Notes: generated by a model not told the origin, from the letters alone. Positions 16,156 to 24,557 are shown, counted from the stretch's first letter. The stretch is 54,337 bases of DNA from Phycisphaerales bacterium (GCA_020352215.1 CP070675.1:3740258-3794594), one strand, 5' to 3'. Translations and numbers: made by a program.

Positions 16156-17334
16156 TCAAACTTGATCACTGCGCTTGTTCTGGAATTCTTCATAGTCAGC
16201 CGCCGTATTGAGATTCACGAGCCACCGAGCGTCGCCCAATTCAATATAGTTGACCCTGCATAGAGCAAAGGCGTCACTTATCTTCCGCCGCCCCGATGAG
16301 AGCACCTTGTTAATCGCTTTTAGCGCACTTTTACGATACACCGCAAAGAGTGGCTCGTGTCCTTCTCGCTTCGTAATCGGCATCATAATATCGGCCCCGG
16401 TTGTGGCAGCATCGCGGGCCATCTTCTCAACGAATGCCAGATCTACGTGAGGAATGTCACATGCCACCACGAAGTTGATGTCACTGGCCGAAGACTCCAG
16501 CGCCGAAGCTATCCCCATCAACGGACCCTGCCCCGATACTTTGTCGGGGATTACTTCAAGGCCAAGAAAATCAAACTTCTCCACATCGTTGGCACTTACC
16601 AGTATCCGGCCGAAATGTCCAGAAAGCTGCTCGGCGATGTGCTCGATCAGAGGTCTGCCACCAACTGGCAGCATACTCTTGTCTGCCCCCATCCTGTCGC
16701 TGGTCCCCCCCGCCAGAATTATCGCAGTGGCCTGCTCCAGTAATGTAGACAACATGTCACCACCCGCGCCCTGCCCCCTCAATCTCCATTCACCGTTACT
16801 TAGTTCGATCTGATCGAAATCTAAATCGAAGCCGCTTCCATCCGATACGACAATTCTGTCTGCATAGTCCCTCACTTGCTGCGCTGAATTCTTCCACGTC
16901 TTCAAACCGCGGCTTTCGACCATTAGAAACAACCCCGGCTCAACAACATGGCGAAACGAGTTCGATTCACAGATTGAATCCATGTTGGATCCAATAACAG
17001 TCAGCAATGCCTCCGCACCTTCGGCGAGATGGTCTTTGAGGACGCGAAGCCACAAGACTCGACTCGCGCCGGCAGATAGAAGCCTGGACGTGTCTTTGTC
17101 CGAGCTTGCATCAGTCTCGGCCGTAATCAAGAAATTTGCGTCCAACGACGAGCACACCCCACAACCTTCACCACCGCGGGGACATTGGCCGTCTTTCTCT
17201 TTTATTGTCGTGACCTTTATCCCTACGATGTCCCTACCCCCGGCGAACTTCCGAAGCAATGCGCAGGCCAGCTCCGTCTTGCCTACATTGGCCCCGGCAG
17301 AACCGACCATCAACATACCGTCAACTTTGATCAC
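16156..17334 (-). CDS. P-loop domain fused to MobA-like molybdenum cofactor guanylyltransferase
   Basis: The C-terminal half (about residues 203-392) is MobA-like: the nucleotide loop LAGGTSDRMGADKS at 207-220 and VACDIPHVD for the metal site. MobA attaches GMP to molybdopterin to make the dinucleotide cofactor used by formate dehydrogenases. The N-terminal half carries a Walker A (GSAGANVGKT, 11-20) and an unusual cysteine cluster C51-x6-C58-x2-C61. This is not the normal order of MobB, but it looks like a MobB-type or similar GTPase. Translation starts with GTG at 17334 and overlaps the upstream NTPase gene by GTGA, so the two are translationally coupled. The fusion suggests one protein for cofactor delivery in a formate-using metabolism. 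Confidence 0.8.
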   Translation of the reverse strand: MIKVDGMLMVGSAGANVGKTELACALLRKFAGGRDIVGIKVTTIKEKDGQCPRGGEGCGVCSSLDANFLITAETDASSDKDTSRLLSAGASRVLWLRVLKDHLAEGAEALLTVIGSNMDSICESNSFRHVVEPGLFLMVESRGLKTWKNSAQQVRDYADRIVVSDGSGFDLDFDQIELSNGEWRLRGQGAGGDMLSTLLEQATAIILAGGTSDRMGADKSMLPVGGRPLIEHIAEQLSGHFGRILVSANDVEKFDFLGLEVIPDKVSGQGPLMGIASALESSASDINFVVACDIPHVDLAFVEKMARDAATTGADIMMPITKREGHEPLFAVYRKSALKAINKVLSSGRRKISDAFALCRVNYIELGDARWLVNLNTAADYEEFQNKRSDQV

Positions 17335-17909
17335 GTCACCTCTCCACGCACGGTCCGCCGGTCCCTCAGTAGACGAACAACCCTATCCACGGATTGTGGC
17401 TCGCCTGCGTCGAGCACCTCAGCACCAAAATCACCATACAGTTGCCGAACCCGCCGGACCAATTCCCGGCGAACCACAAGTAGCAGGATGCCCCCACCCG
17501 CCGCCAGCAGCGAATCAACGTTCTCGCGCCAGCCTTTACCGTCCAACTCCAGCGGCCCAAACTCATCGACCACAACAAGGTCAGCCGATTCCGCGCCGGG
17601 CCCACTCAGGGCGGTCCGGCCGAGCTGCAATCCTTCGGCGAGAAAAGTAAATCGTCCAATGTCACCGACGCCATCGCCGTGTCTCGCAATAAGAGCCTCG
17701 GCCCCGCTGCTCAGGTCAACTGCGTCGAACCCGATCAGCTTCCCATCGCGGTATAAGGAAGGTGCCAGCAATCCGGCCACGCCAAAACCCTCACGCTGGA
17801 CGGCTCGCACGAGGTCGCCCGCACTGGTGGTCTTGCCGGAGTGCCTCTCCCCTGTCCACAGAACAACCACCCCGCCGTAACGTCCTGCGCTATCCTTGGT
17901 CAAATGCAT
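17331..17909 (-). CDS. THEP1/NTPase_1-like P-loop nucleotidase
   Basis: A small P-loop protein of about 192 residues: Walker A WTGERHSGKTTSAG near the N-terminus, LLAPSLYRDGKLIGFDAVDL, and Walker B DLVVVDEFGPLEL with the FGPLE motif typical of the NTPase_1 (THEP1) family. Members hydrolyse nucleoside triphosphates and some sit with molybdenum-related genes. The start is uncertain: ATG 17909 and GTG 17939 are both possible and neither has a clear site (AGGTGG at about 17928-17933 is too far from 17909). With GTG 17939 it would overlap the upstream membrane gene by 8 bp. It overlaps the MobA fusion by 4 bp. Confidence 0.75.
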   Translation of the reverse strand: MHLTKDSAGRYGGVVVLWTGERHSGKTTSAGDLVRAVQREGFGVAGLLAPSLYRDGKLIGFDAVDLSSGAEALIARHGDGVGDIGRFTFLAEGLQLGRTALSGPGAESADLVVVDEFGPLELDGKGWRENVDSLLAAGGGILLLVVRRELVRRVRQLYGDFGAEVLDAGEPQSVDRVVRLLRDRRTVRGEVT

Positions 17910-17931
17910 CGTCGGCCGTCGAGAATTCCAC

Positions 17932-18555
17932 CTAAGCACTTAGAGCATACATAGTAAGGCAAAAGGCCCACAATCCGAGAGTGACCGCCGAGACGCCGCC
18001 CAAAGCTACGTGCTGCCGCAGCGCAAATGGCGTGGCAAAACGCGCCCTGAGCTTCTCGCCGAGTCGAAAGCTCAACGGCACCAAGGCCGCAGCTCCCAAA
18101 GCGGCCATGCTTCCGCTGATGACAATGTGACGCACGACCGCTGAGATCCCGCCTTGCACCCAATGCTCGTACCTGCCAACGTATGTGATCATCAGAGCAA
18201 AGAGGGCATAGCTCATATAGGTAGCGGCTGCAGCAGCAAGCGACCGGCTCTTGACCGAAAGCACGCGGAAGAACAAGTCATAGCAAACGCCTGTCATGAA
18301 GATGCCGAGAAGATGGCATGCAAAGAACGGCTCGTTGAAGAACTTGTACAGCATTGCACAGGCCGCGATGAGCGTCACTGTCCCTCTCTGTGGAAAGTAA
18401 ACACTCGCAAGAGTCATCACCACAAAACCGATGACCGTCAAAGGTACGGATGCATAAGGAACGTTGGCACTGTACAATGTGTCACCCAGAACGGCCTCCG
18501 AAAGTCCCCATACGCCCCCGAAGAACAATACTCCCAACACGCGTTCCACTTTCAT
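17932..18555 (-). CDS. Unassigned integral membrane protein, about six helices
   Basis: About 207 residues, mostly hydrophobic, with helices near residues 5-25 (GVLFFGGVWGLSEAVLG), 35-55, 60-80, 85-105, 125-150 and 175-205. The ATG at 18555 is chosen because GAGGAAGAGAAG lies just before it. I do not recognise a named family. The WGLSEA start and size resemble substrate-binding components of ECF-type transporters, only as a weak analogy. It is the first gene of the tight group leading into NTPase, MobA and acs, so an import or cofactor role would fit, but nothing in the sequence proves it. Confidence 0.75.
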   Translation of the reverse strand: MKVERVLGVLFFGGVWGLSEAVLGDTLYSANVPYASVPLTVIGFVVMTLASVYFPQRGTVTLIAACAMLYKFFNEPFFACHLLGIFMTGVCYDLFFRVLSVKSRSLAAAAATYMSYALFALMITYVGRYEHWVQGGISAVVRHIVISGSMAALGAAALVPLSFRLGEKLRARFATPFALRQHVALGGVSAVTLGLWAFCLTMYALSA

Positions 18556-18596
18556 TCTTCTCTTCCTCAAACAAAGATCCTCTTGTTCAGCCAAAT

Positions 18597-19592
18597 CTAC
18601 TTATCGCTGCGTTTGCCTTCAAGCCACCGCTCGGCAAATTCGTGAAGGTCCAAGGCATCGACAGCGCCTGCGACAGGGCCTTCTATCAGATCGGCCCCGC
18701 CACAGCTCTCGGCATCGTGACATCCTTCGTCGAGCCAATACCGGGCAAACCGATCGAAATCATCAAAATCCACGTCACAGTCAAAGTCAAGATCGGCAAT
18801 CCGGTACATAGTGAAGTCTTCCGTGCCCCTTGTCAACAGCTGATAGTAATCATAGTAGATACCTTCGCTCTGTCCGACATACTGTTCCAGTATCCCAACC
18901 ACCCCGCAGAACTCCTGGCCTACCTGGACAAGGGGATGGTAGATTTCGTCCACGTCCCCGTTCATGTAGTCGGACACCCAACAAATGTGATTAGGATCGA
19001 CGTTGCTCGCGAGTATGTAATTGTCGAAGGCCTTTCCGTAACCGGTGTCACTCACAGTAACGTCAACGACCTCCATCAGCATGGCTTCGTACTTCTCAGC
19101 GTCGAGGCCGGTCACGACCCACTCGTCAACCCCCTCGGTCGGAGCAGCGATCTCTCCGGCCTCCACAACCACCGGCCTCGGCAAAGAATTGCCGGCACTG
19201 GCAATAGTAAGCTCGGGTGCAGGCCGGCCCTCATATTGCTTGTACTGCAGGAACGTCGTGCCAGCGAAGTCTTCGACCATCACGTTTTTGAGCTTGACCC
19301 AATCGCCGACAGTCACGTGATCGAAGATGCCGCGTGACCATCCCTTTACCTGAACCGCGCTCCAGCCGTGGGTAAAATTCGGGTCCTGAACAATGAGCCT
19401 CGGCCTACCGCCGCCGCGCTTGTGCGTCACTACCCCGCCCCGGCAATCGACGATGTTGCCATGCTGCGGACTAACGCCATTCACGTCGACGGTATATTGA
19501 ATCTCATAGATTGAAAGCTCAGCCGCCCGCGCCGCGCACAACAGCCCGAGCGTGCCTAAACCAGTCACAATTATGAACGTTGTTCTTTTCAC
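18597..19592 (-). CDS. Secreted protein with dockerin-like C-terminal module
   Basis: 331 residues starting with GTG (GGGGACGAAGG upstream). Residues 1-23 form a Sec signal peptide ending in ARA. The body (about 24-265) is beta-rich, with repeated stretches resembling OB-fold or nuclease-associated domains (GVVTHKRGGGRPRLIVQDP, VTVGDWVKLKNVMVEDFAG, VGQEFCGVVGILEQY). The C-terminus has a calcium-loop motif D-x-D-x-D-x-D-x-x-D (DLDFDCDVDFDDFDRFARYW) and a second degenerate half (GAVDALDLHEFAERWLEG), the dockerin-like pair common in secreted proteins of Phycisphaerae. The function of the body is unknown; cell-surface attachment is the likely role of the tail. It sits upstream of the acs cluster but is probably unrelated to it. 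Confidence 0.75.
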   Translation of the reverse strand: MKRTTFIIVTGLGTLGLLCAARAAELSIYEIQYTVDVNGVSPQHGNIVDCRGGVVTHKRGGGRPRLIVQDPNFTHGWSAVQVKGWSRGIFDHVTVGDWVKLKNVMVEDFAGTTFLQYKQYEGRPAPELTIASAGNSLPRPVVVEAGEIAAPTEGVDEWVVTGLDAEKYEAMLMEVVDVTVSDTGYGKAFDNYILASNVDPNHICWVSDYMNGDVDEIYHPLVQVGQEFCGVVGILEQYVGQSEGIYYDYYQLLTRGTEDFTMYRIADLDFDCDVDFDDFDRFARYWLDEGCHDAESCGGADLIEGPVAGAVDALDLHEFAERWLEGKRSDK

Positions 19593-19653
19593 CCTTCGTC
19601 CCCTTTCAATTCACGGTGACAAACATGACGACACATCCTCGCGGGCTGGAAAC

Positions 19654-20484
19654 TCACGGGTACCAGTCACGGTCGCCCAAAGGCGGGACCTCCAAATCTT
19701 CAGGCCATTGCGGTTTCCAGACCGAATCCGTCCAGCCGACATGGTAGTCGCAGTAAAGGATAGAGCCGCCAAGCAACCTCCCCGGCTTAGCATGACGGGC
19801 ACTGAACGCCTTCGGGTAGCTGCCGCAATACTTACCCGCCGTCGGATTGTACTTGCTGCCGCCGTAACCTTTCTCAGGATCCAGCAACTGGTCGAAAAGC
19901 AGGATGAGCCGGGCAGGATTACTTATGGTCGTCGTATTCAAGAAACTGGGCATAGACCAATCCGCGCCCTCGTAGCCGTGTGGCGGCCAGCAATTCTCGT
20001 CGAGTTCGAGACACGAGTTCATCGCGTAGGAGAAGAAGCCGCTCCTGCGCGGCCTGTATTTGTAGAATTCGTCCGGCGCAAGCCTGGCAGAGGGACATTG
20101 AAACACAGTGTCCGTGCCGGGCCGATGCCAATACGCGTGGTCGCGCCACGGCCGTTCGCCCATCAACGGGGGCAGCACATCCACCCACCCGAAATGGTAA
20201 TCGGCGAGGTCGGCCTCCGTCTGCGGATCGCTCGATGTGCGATCCCGGCCGTCGATGTGGGGATAGTAGCCGTCATTCTGCGTTGCGTACATCTGGAAGG
20301 CCAGCCCCCATTGCCTCAGCCGGTTCTTGCACACCGTCTCTTGTGCTACCGATCTGGCCCTGCCAAGGGCCGGCAAAAGCAAGCCGGCCATTAAGGCCAC
20401 GATGGAAATAACGACTAACAACTCCACAAGGCCAAAGGCACCACGCCGGCGTGGCTGGGATGTCACCGTCGGGGGCCGGTTCAT
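19654..20484 (-). CDS. Prepilin-type pseudopilin-like secreted protein
   Basis: 276 residues. The N-terminus has the type IV pilin/pseudopilin signature RRGAFGLVELLVVISIVAL followed by the membrane helix; the E five residues into the mature region is conserved, although an Ala sits between the usual G and F. The rest is the planctomycete extension with NRLRQWGLAFQMYATQNDGYYP, FQCPSA, and a closing LYCDYHVGW segment (the H-x-G-x-x-N-xx-F/D-H type region). Planctomycetes carry many such proteins of unknown use. Its ATG overlaps the stop of the upstream ModE-like gene by ATGA, an odd pairing for a surface protein. Confidence 0.85.
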   Translation of the reverse strand: MNRPPTVTSQPRRRGAFGLVELLVVISIVALMAGLLLPALGRARSVAQETVCKNRLRQWGLAFQMYATQNDGYYPHIDGRDRTSSDPQTEADLADYHFGWVDVLPPLMGERPWRDHAYWHRPGTDTVFQCPSARLAPDEFYKYRPRRSGFFSYAMNSCLELDENCWPPHGYEGADWSMPSFLNTTTISNPARLILLFDQLLDPEKGYGGSKYNPTAGKYCGSYPKAFSARHAKPGRLLGGSILYCDYHVGWTDSVWKPQWPEDLEVPPLGDRDWYP

Positions 20485-20828
20485 CCTATAAGCCCCCCGA
20501 TGTGTCTTTCGTACGCCTTATCCACGGCCTTCTCGACATCGCCGCGAAACCTCGCATAGGCCTTGACCCACTTCTTGCCGTGCTCGGTAAGGACAGTCTG
20601 GCCGCCCAGCCTGCCGCCCCGCTGCTTCTCCACCAAGGTGACATTCAACGCCTCCTGGGCCTTCTTCAAGTCACCCCACGCCTTTCGATAGCTAATGCCG
20701 AGCGTCTCAGACGCCACCTTCAATGAGTTCTCGCCGTCGATTGCCTTTAGCAACCGCCATTTGCCGTCGCCGAAAGCGCCCTCGACATGACGACTATTGA
20801 GCCATAGCTTGAACTTCGCCCGCAACAT
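20481..20828 (-). CDS. ModE/LysR-type winged helix regulator, DNA-binding domain only
   Basis: 115 residues from the ATG at 20828, which has GGGAGA six bases upstream; longer upstream frames lack a site. The fold is the ModE N-terminal domain: KLWLNSRHVEGAFGDGKWRLLKAIDGENSLKVASETLGISYRKAWGDL forms the helix-turn-helix, and RGGRLGGQTVLTEHGKKWV the wing. There is no molybdate-binding (TOBE/Mop) domain, so ligand sensing is not evident. Such short ModE-like proteins often neighbour molybdenum or formate genes. With the MobA fusion 3 kb downstream this hints at control of Mo-dependent genes. It is 23 bp downstream of the small gene at 20852-21043. Confidence 0.85.
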   Translation of the reverse strand: MLRAKFKLWLNSRHVEGAFGDGKWRLLKAIDGENSLKVASETLGISYRKAWGDLKKAQEALNVTLVEKQRGGRLGGQTVLTEHGKKWVKAYARFRGDVEKAVDKAYERHIGGLIG

Positions 20829-20851
20829 CTCGGTCTCCCGTCCCGGAGGTC

Positions 20852-21043
20852 CTACTCGAAGCATCCTAGCTGACATTTGCAGATTCGGATCTTCTGCTCG
20901 TCGCAAATTCGCCCGATCTCGACCACCTTTGCATCGAACCGTCGCGCCAGTGCGAAGGCCTCGGCACACGTCAGCCTCCTTTTGCCGTCAGACTCGCGCG
21001 CCACGGCCACAACCACATCAGTCAATTCTTCATTCGCCGCCAT
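20852..21043 (-). CDS. Small conserved protein (63 residues) paired with ModE-like regulator
   Basis: From the ATG at 21043 (weak GAGTGAAG site) the protein has 63 residues. Its core is TCAEAFALARRFDAKVVEIGRICDEQKIRICKCQLGCF. I recall this pattern (cysteine in the first helix, VGR.AD..GIRI..CQLG.F at the end) as a domain found fused to, or next to, ModE-type helix-turn-helix proteins in anaerobes. That is memory, not a search result. Three of its four cysteines lie in the last 15 residues (ICDEQKIRICKCQLGC), so a redox or metal role is possible. It is the first gene of the long minus-strand run. Confidence 0.65.
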   Translation of the reverse strand: MAANEELTDVVVAVARESDGKRRLTCAEAFALARRFDAKVVEIGRICDEQKIRICKCQLGCFE

Positions 21044-21132
21044 CTTCACTCGCCCCGAACGCCAATCGTTATGTCCATCCCGACATATCGACAATCCAAA
21101 AAAAAGAACTCCCACTGAACGTCACTACTCTT

Positions 21133-21153
21133 TGCCAAACACTTTGTTTGGCA
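21133..21153. promoter_or_regulatory. Perfect 9-bp inverted repeat, operator-like
   Basis: TGCCAAACA (21133-21141) and TGTTTGGCA (21145-21153) are exact reverse complements separated by CTT. The site lies in the 321-bp divergent gap between the ModE-like pair and the secreted protease, 90 bp upstream of the small gene's ATG and 48 bp upstream of the protease -35 box. It could bind a dimeric regulator, possibly the neighbouring helix-turn-helix protein, or form an RNA hairpin in the leader of the minus-strand genes. Apart from this site, the promoter at 21201 and an A-run at about 21098-21106, I see nothing else in the gap. Confidence 0.5.
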
Positions 21154-21200
21154 CGCCAGATTCTACAGCCGGAAGTCATCTAATTGCAAGCGGATTTTCC

Positions 21201-21229
21201 TTGACATACCCGCCGAAGCAACGCATATT
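21201..21229 (+). promoter_or_regulatory. Putative sigma-70 promoter of the secreted protease gene
   Basis: TTGACA at 21201-21206 is perfect, the spacer is 17 bp, and CATATT at 21224-21229 matches four of six -10 bases. Transcription would start near 21236, about 130 nt before the ATG at 21365. Confidence 0.45.
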
Positions 21230-21364
21230 CTCGAAGCCCAAAGAGGAGTACGGCCGGAGGAGAACATGGGACTTCGTCGGCCTATGTGTGCGGTTCTGCT
21301 TGGAAACAGCGCTGCGCACTGCGTGCGCTGAGAAATGTCAACAATCTCTTGAAAGGGTCGGTAG

Positions 21365-24300
21365 ATGCGAAGTATGAGAATAATGGCAGTTCTGGCTCTG
21401 GGCCTGGTTGGTGCCGCCAGCGGCCAGATCGCCAGCAACCCAAGCCCGGCTGATGGCGCCCTGCACCCGCAGACATCGGCAAGACTTTCGTGGTCACCAG
21501 GAGTTGGTGCAGTCTCGCACGACGTGTACTTCGGTGAGGATTATGATCAGGTGAACGAGGCCACTCAAGCCTCAGGGACGTTCCTGGGCAACACGACCAA
21601 TACATGGTTTCTGCTCGGCTCTACCGGCCGTCCTTACCCGAACGGTCTTGTCCCCTGCACAACCTACTACTGGCGGATCGATGAAGTTGAGGCCGACACT
21701 TTCACCAAACACAGAGGCCCGGTTTGGAGCTTTTCGGTTACGGGTGTTCCCCCGATCGCCGATGCCGGCCCGGACCAGACCATTACAGATGCCGACGGGG
21801 ACGGCAGCGAGCCAGTCTTGCTGGACGGCTCCGGTTCCACCGATCCGGACGGTTGGATCGTCAGCTACACATGGTGGACGTCTCCGACCGGCGATCCCGC
21901 GGATCTGCAGATGATTGCCCAGGGCCCCACGGCCATGGTTACGCTGCCCGTCGGGACATACACCGTTACGCTGATCGTCACCGACAACGGCTGCGCGACA
22001 GACAGCGATACCGTGGTAATAACTATTAGCGCCGGCGGCGGGGATAGACTACGGGGAAATATAACAACCACAGATCCTACCGGCATTGTCCACGTCCTTC
22101 GTCACGTGATGGTCTCCCTTGATTGGGGGGGAACACAACACCCTACTTACACAGACGACAATGGTGATTATGTCATAGACATGTCAAGTGACAGCACATT
22201 CTTCGTTGGCTCAACCGTTAATGGGCGTCTAAGAGTGACATTAGAAGATGAAGGCGATGGCACAAATCCCTACATAAAAGTGTATAACAATAACACCGCG
22301 AATCCCATATTTGCTGAGACCGCAAGGTTCAGTTTGGGCACTAATAATGATTTGCAGCAGAACATTGACCTCTCGAACAACCCAAACATTGATGCCGCGA
22401 CCTTGCCAATATCGATAGCCAATTTGGACGACGCCGCTATCATATACTTCCATACCTATCAAGCACTTGATTTTGCCCTCAACACCTTGGGCTTGACATT
22501 GGACTACGCACTACCGGTAGAAGTGTTAGCCTGGGGCGGAGGAACATGGTATTGGACAGGGTGGACCGAGATAGAAATTGGGGCGGGCGATAGCGATTTT
22601 ACCAGCGGCAACAGGCCAGACAACAGAGAATGGCACGAGTTCAGTCATCATATAATGGCCGATTCCATCATTGCCGGGGATAATGCTTTGCCACAGAGAC
22701 ATACTGGAATGCCGCCCTGGACGGCGGGAGATACAAATCATGGAGGTTACGGCAACCATTGCACATCTGATTCCTGGACGGAGGGTTTTGCAGAATACAA
22801 TTCATGTCTGATTGCTGACGACACGGGTGACCCAATTCCCAGATGTTATGCAATCGCCGGAAATGCCTGTGCATTCGATCTTGAAGCGAATTGGGAGGCT
22901 TGGGATTTGTGGGGGGCTCAGCGGCCGGAAGAATTTGCTGTTGCAGGTCTGCTTTGGGATCTACAGGACGGGACAAACGCCGCCGATAGTGACTGGATTG
23001 ACTTGAGCGTCGCTGAGCTGTGGAATCAGTTAAACGATGTAAATCATGAGAATGTCCGTGATATCTATTTGACCCTAAATGCCCTAAACTGGGCTGCGTT
23101 GACAGGAGACGACGATAATGATGGAATTGATAATTTAGACGAGTTGTTCATTTCGCATGGACATTTCAGCGATGCAAATGGTAACCAGACATATGATGCA
23201 GGCGAAGTGGTTGGCTTCACTGGAGACGCCGCAAGGCCGAACAGACAGGCAACGCCTGAAATTCCTGGCTCATACGTTAGAGTAGACGTGATCGATAGTG
23301 ATACCTTGGAACAGGTCGACGTTTCAGAATTTGATGTGCAGATGAGGGTTGACCCGCCGCATGACTACCTTAATGTGGATTTCACCATCAGAAAGAAAGA
23401 CGATGGATCACTTTACTTCACGATGCCACCTCGAAGCTATTCAGCTAAGGCGTACATATACGCCAAAAAGAATGGCTACCATGACAGTACACCGTTAGTC
23501 ATGGACAGTTCATTCTATTGGGAGAAGATACAGGAACCAGGTTTACAATACCTGACTGAGCATACATCTTATCTTACCCCGGCTGAGGTTGAGATACGTC
23601 TTGTGACTCTGACATCGCCGTCGCCTTCGGACAAGATGGGAACCTTACCAACATCGATCTCGTCAGTCTCAGAGGGGCAGGACTATTACATTGAGATTTG
23701 GGCCAGCGATGTGAGCAGCACCAATGCAGGGCTGGCATCGGTGTATGTAGATATGCATTTCGATCCGTGCAGCGTGGCGATGGTTCAGGAGATCGACCAC
23801 GGTGGAATCTTCACGCTGTCCAAGTCAGGGACGATCGAACCCTGGGGGATTGACGAGTTGGGTGGCTCGTGTCAGGCGGGAGCTGGAAAAGGGCGACAGT
23901 GGGCACGAGTAGCGGTGGTAAAGGTGCGTGCGGAGGTATCTGAGACCGTCTGCTGCTCTTTGACCCCGAGCGAAGCAGGGGTCGCTGCAATAGGTGGCGG
24001 ACTGATTCCGTGGTCCGAGGTAATACTCTCTGGCGACATGTGCTGCTTCTCTTCCGCGCACCCGGCCTTCAGCGACTGGTTTGCCGCTGGCAAGCCAGCC
24101 TGTTGGTGCTATTTGAGACAGTGCCACGGCGACGCCGACGGCAACAAGGCAGGCAGCTCGAAGGCTGGCTATTATTATGTTGGGCCTTCGGATCTGAACG
24201 TGCTTGTCGCCAGTTGGATGGTGAAAGAAGCGCCGTATGGCCCGGGCATAGCGTCAATCGAGCACGGCATATGTGCGGACTTCGCTCGTGATCAGGAAGG

Positions 24301-24424
24301 TAGCGCAAAGACCGGCTTCTACAGGGTCGGCCCATCTGATCTGAATGTTCTGGTTGCCAACTGGCTCAGAAAAGAGCCGCCTCAAGGTACTGGTATCGAG
24401 CCTGATTGCCTGGACAGTCCTTGA
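21365..24424 (+). CDS. Secreted HExxH metalloprotease-like protein with PKD and dockerin-like modules
   Basis: 1019 residues. Order: signal peptide (1-20); a fibronectin-like domain (about 22-127); a PKD domain (about 130-222, starting PIADAGPDQTITD); a carboxypeptidase-regulatory-like beta domain (about 228-340); a catalytic candidate region with H424-E425-F-S-H428 and W-T-E-G-F-A-E at 471-477, the pattern of a zinc metalloprotease with a downstream glutamate ligand; a cohesin-like beta domain (about 745-905); and a paired dockerin-like module (GDADGN...VGPSDLNVLVASW and a second VGPSDLNVLVANW). AAAGG precedes the ATG. Base composition of the catalytic part is lower in G+C than the flanks. 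Activity is likely but unproven. Confidence 0.8.
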   Translation: MRSMRIMAVLALGLVGAASGQIASNPSPADGALHPQTSARLSWSPGVGAVSHDVYFGEDYDQVNEATQASGTFLGNTTNTWFLLGSTGRPYPNGLVPCTTYYWRIDEVEADTFTKHRGPVWSFSVTGVPPIADAGPDQTITDADGDGSEPVLLDGSGSTDPDGWIVSYTWWTSPTGDPADLQMIAQGPTAMVTLPVGTYTVTLIVTDNGCATDSDTVVITISAGGGDRLRGNITTTDPTGIVHVLRHVMVSLDWGGTQHPTYTDDNGDYVIDMSSDSTFFVGSTVNGRLRVTLEDEGDGTNPYIKVYNNNTANPIFAETARFSLGTNNDLQQNIDLSNNPNIDAATLPISIANLDDAAIIYFHTYQALDFALNTLGLTLDYALPVEVLAWGGGTWYWTGWTEIEIGAGDSDFTSGNRPDNREWHEFSHHIMADSIIAGDNALPQRHTGMPPWTAGDTNHGGYGNHCTSDSWTEGFAEYNSCLIADDTGDPIPRCYAIAGNACAFDLEANWEAWDLWGAQRPEEFAVAGLLWDLQDGTNAADSDWIDLSVAELWNQLNDVNHENVRDIYLTLNALNWAALTGDDDNDGIDNLDELFISHGHFSDANGNQTYDAGEVVGFTGDAARPNRQATPEIPGSYVRVDVIDSDTLEQVDVSEFDVQMRVDPPHDYLNVDFTIRKKDDGSLYFTMPPRSYSAKAYIYAKKNGYHDSTPLVMDSSFYWEKIQEPGLQYLTEHTSYLTPAEVEIRLVTLTSPSPSDKMGTLPTSISSVSEGQDYYIEIWASDVSSTNAGLASVYVDMHFDPCSVAMVQEIDHGGIFTLSKSGTIEPWGIDELGGSCQAGAGKGRQWARVAVVKVRAEVSETVCCSLTPSEAGVAAIGGGLIPWSEVILSGDMCCFSSAHPAFSDWFAAGKPACWCYLRQCHGDADGNKAGSSKAGYYYVGPSDLNVLVASWMVKEAPYGPGIASIEHGICADFARDQEGSAKTGFYRVGPSDLNVLVANWLRKEPPQGTGIEPDCLDSP

Positions 24425-24455
24425 TCGCCTGATGTTTGGCAAGAAGTATATTCTG

Positions 24456-24484
24456 GTGCGACGGGACCAGTAGGCGTGGTCGAG
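24456..24484 (-). pseudogene. Remnant of the 3' end of an HNH gene
   Basis: The minus strand reads LDHAYWS here, identical to the last residues of the intact HNH protein at 25667-26302 (FLDHAYWSVELK). At DNA level 24456-24484 matches 25675-25702 with two mismatches and one inserted base. The remnant starts 32 bases after the stop of the upstream secreted-protein gene, exactly the distance seen for the intact copy, so both come from one duplicated block. The inserted base shifts the frame right after WS and no stop equivalent remains. Confidence 0.7.
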
Positions 24485-24557
24485 TGGCTTCAGTTTAGGG
24501 CGCCGGTACGCGGAGTATGCGCTTTGCAGCGTGGCAAATTCTGAAAGGACAAAAGAG

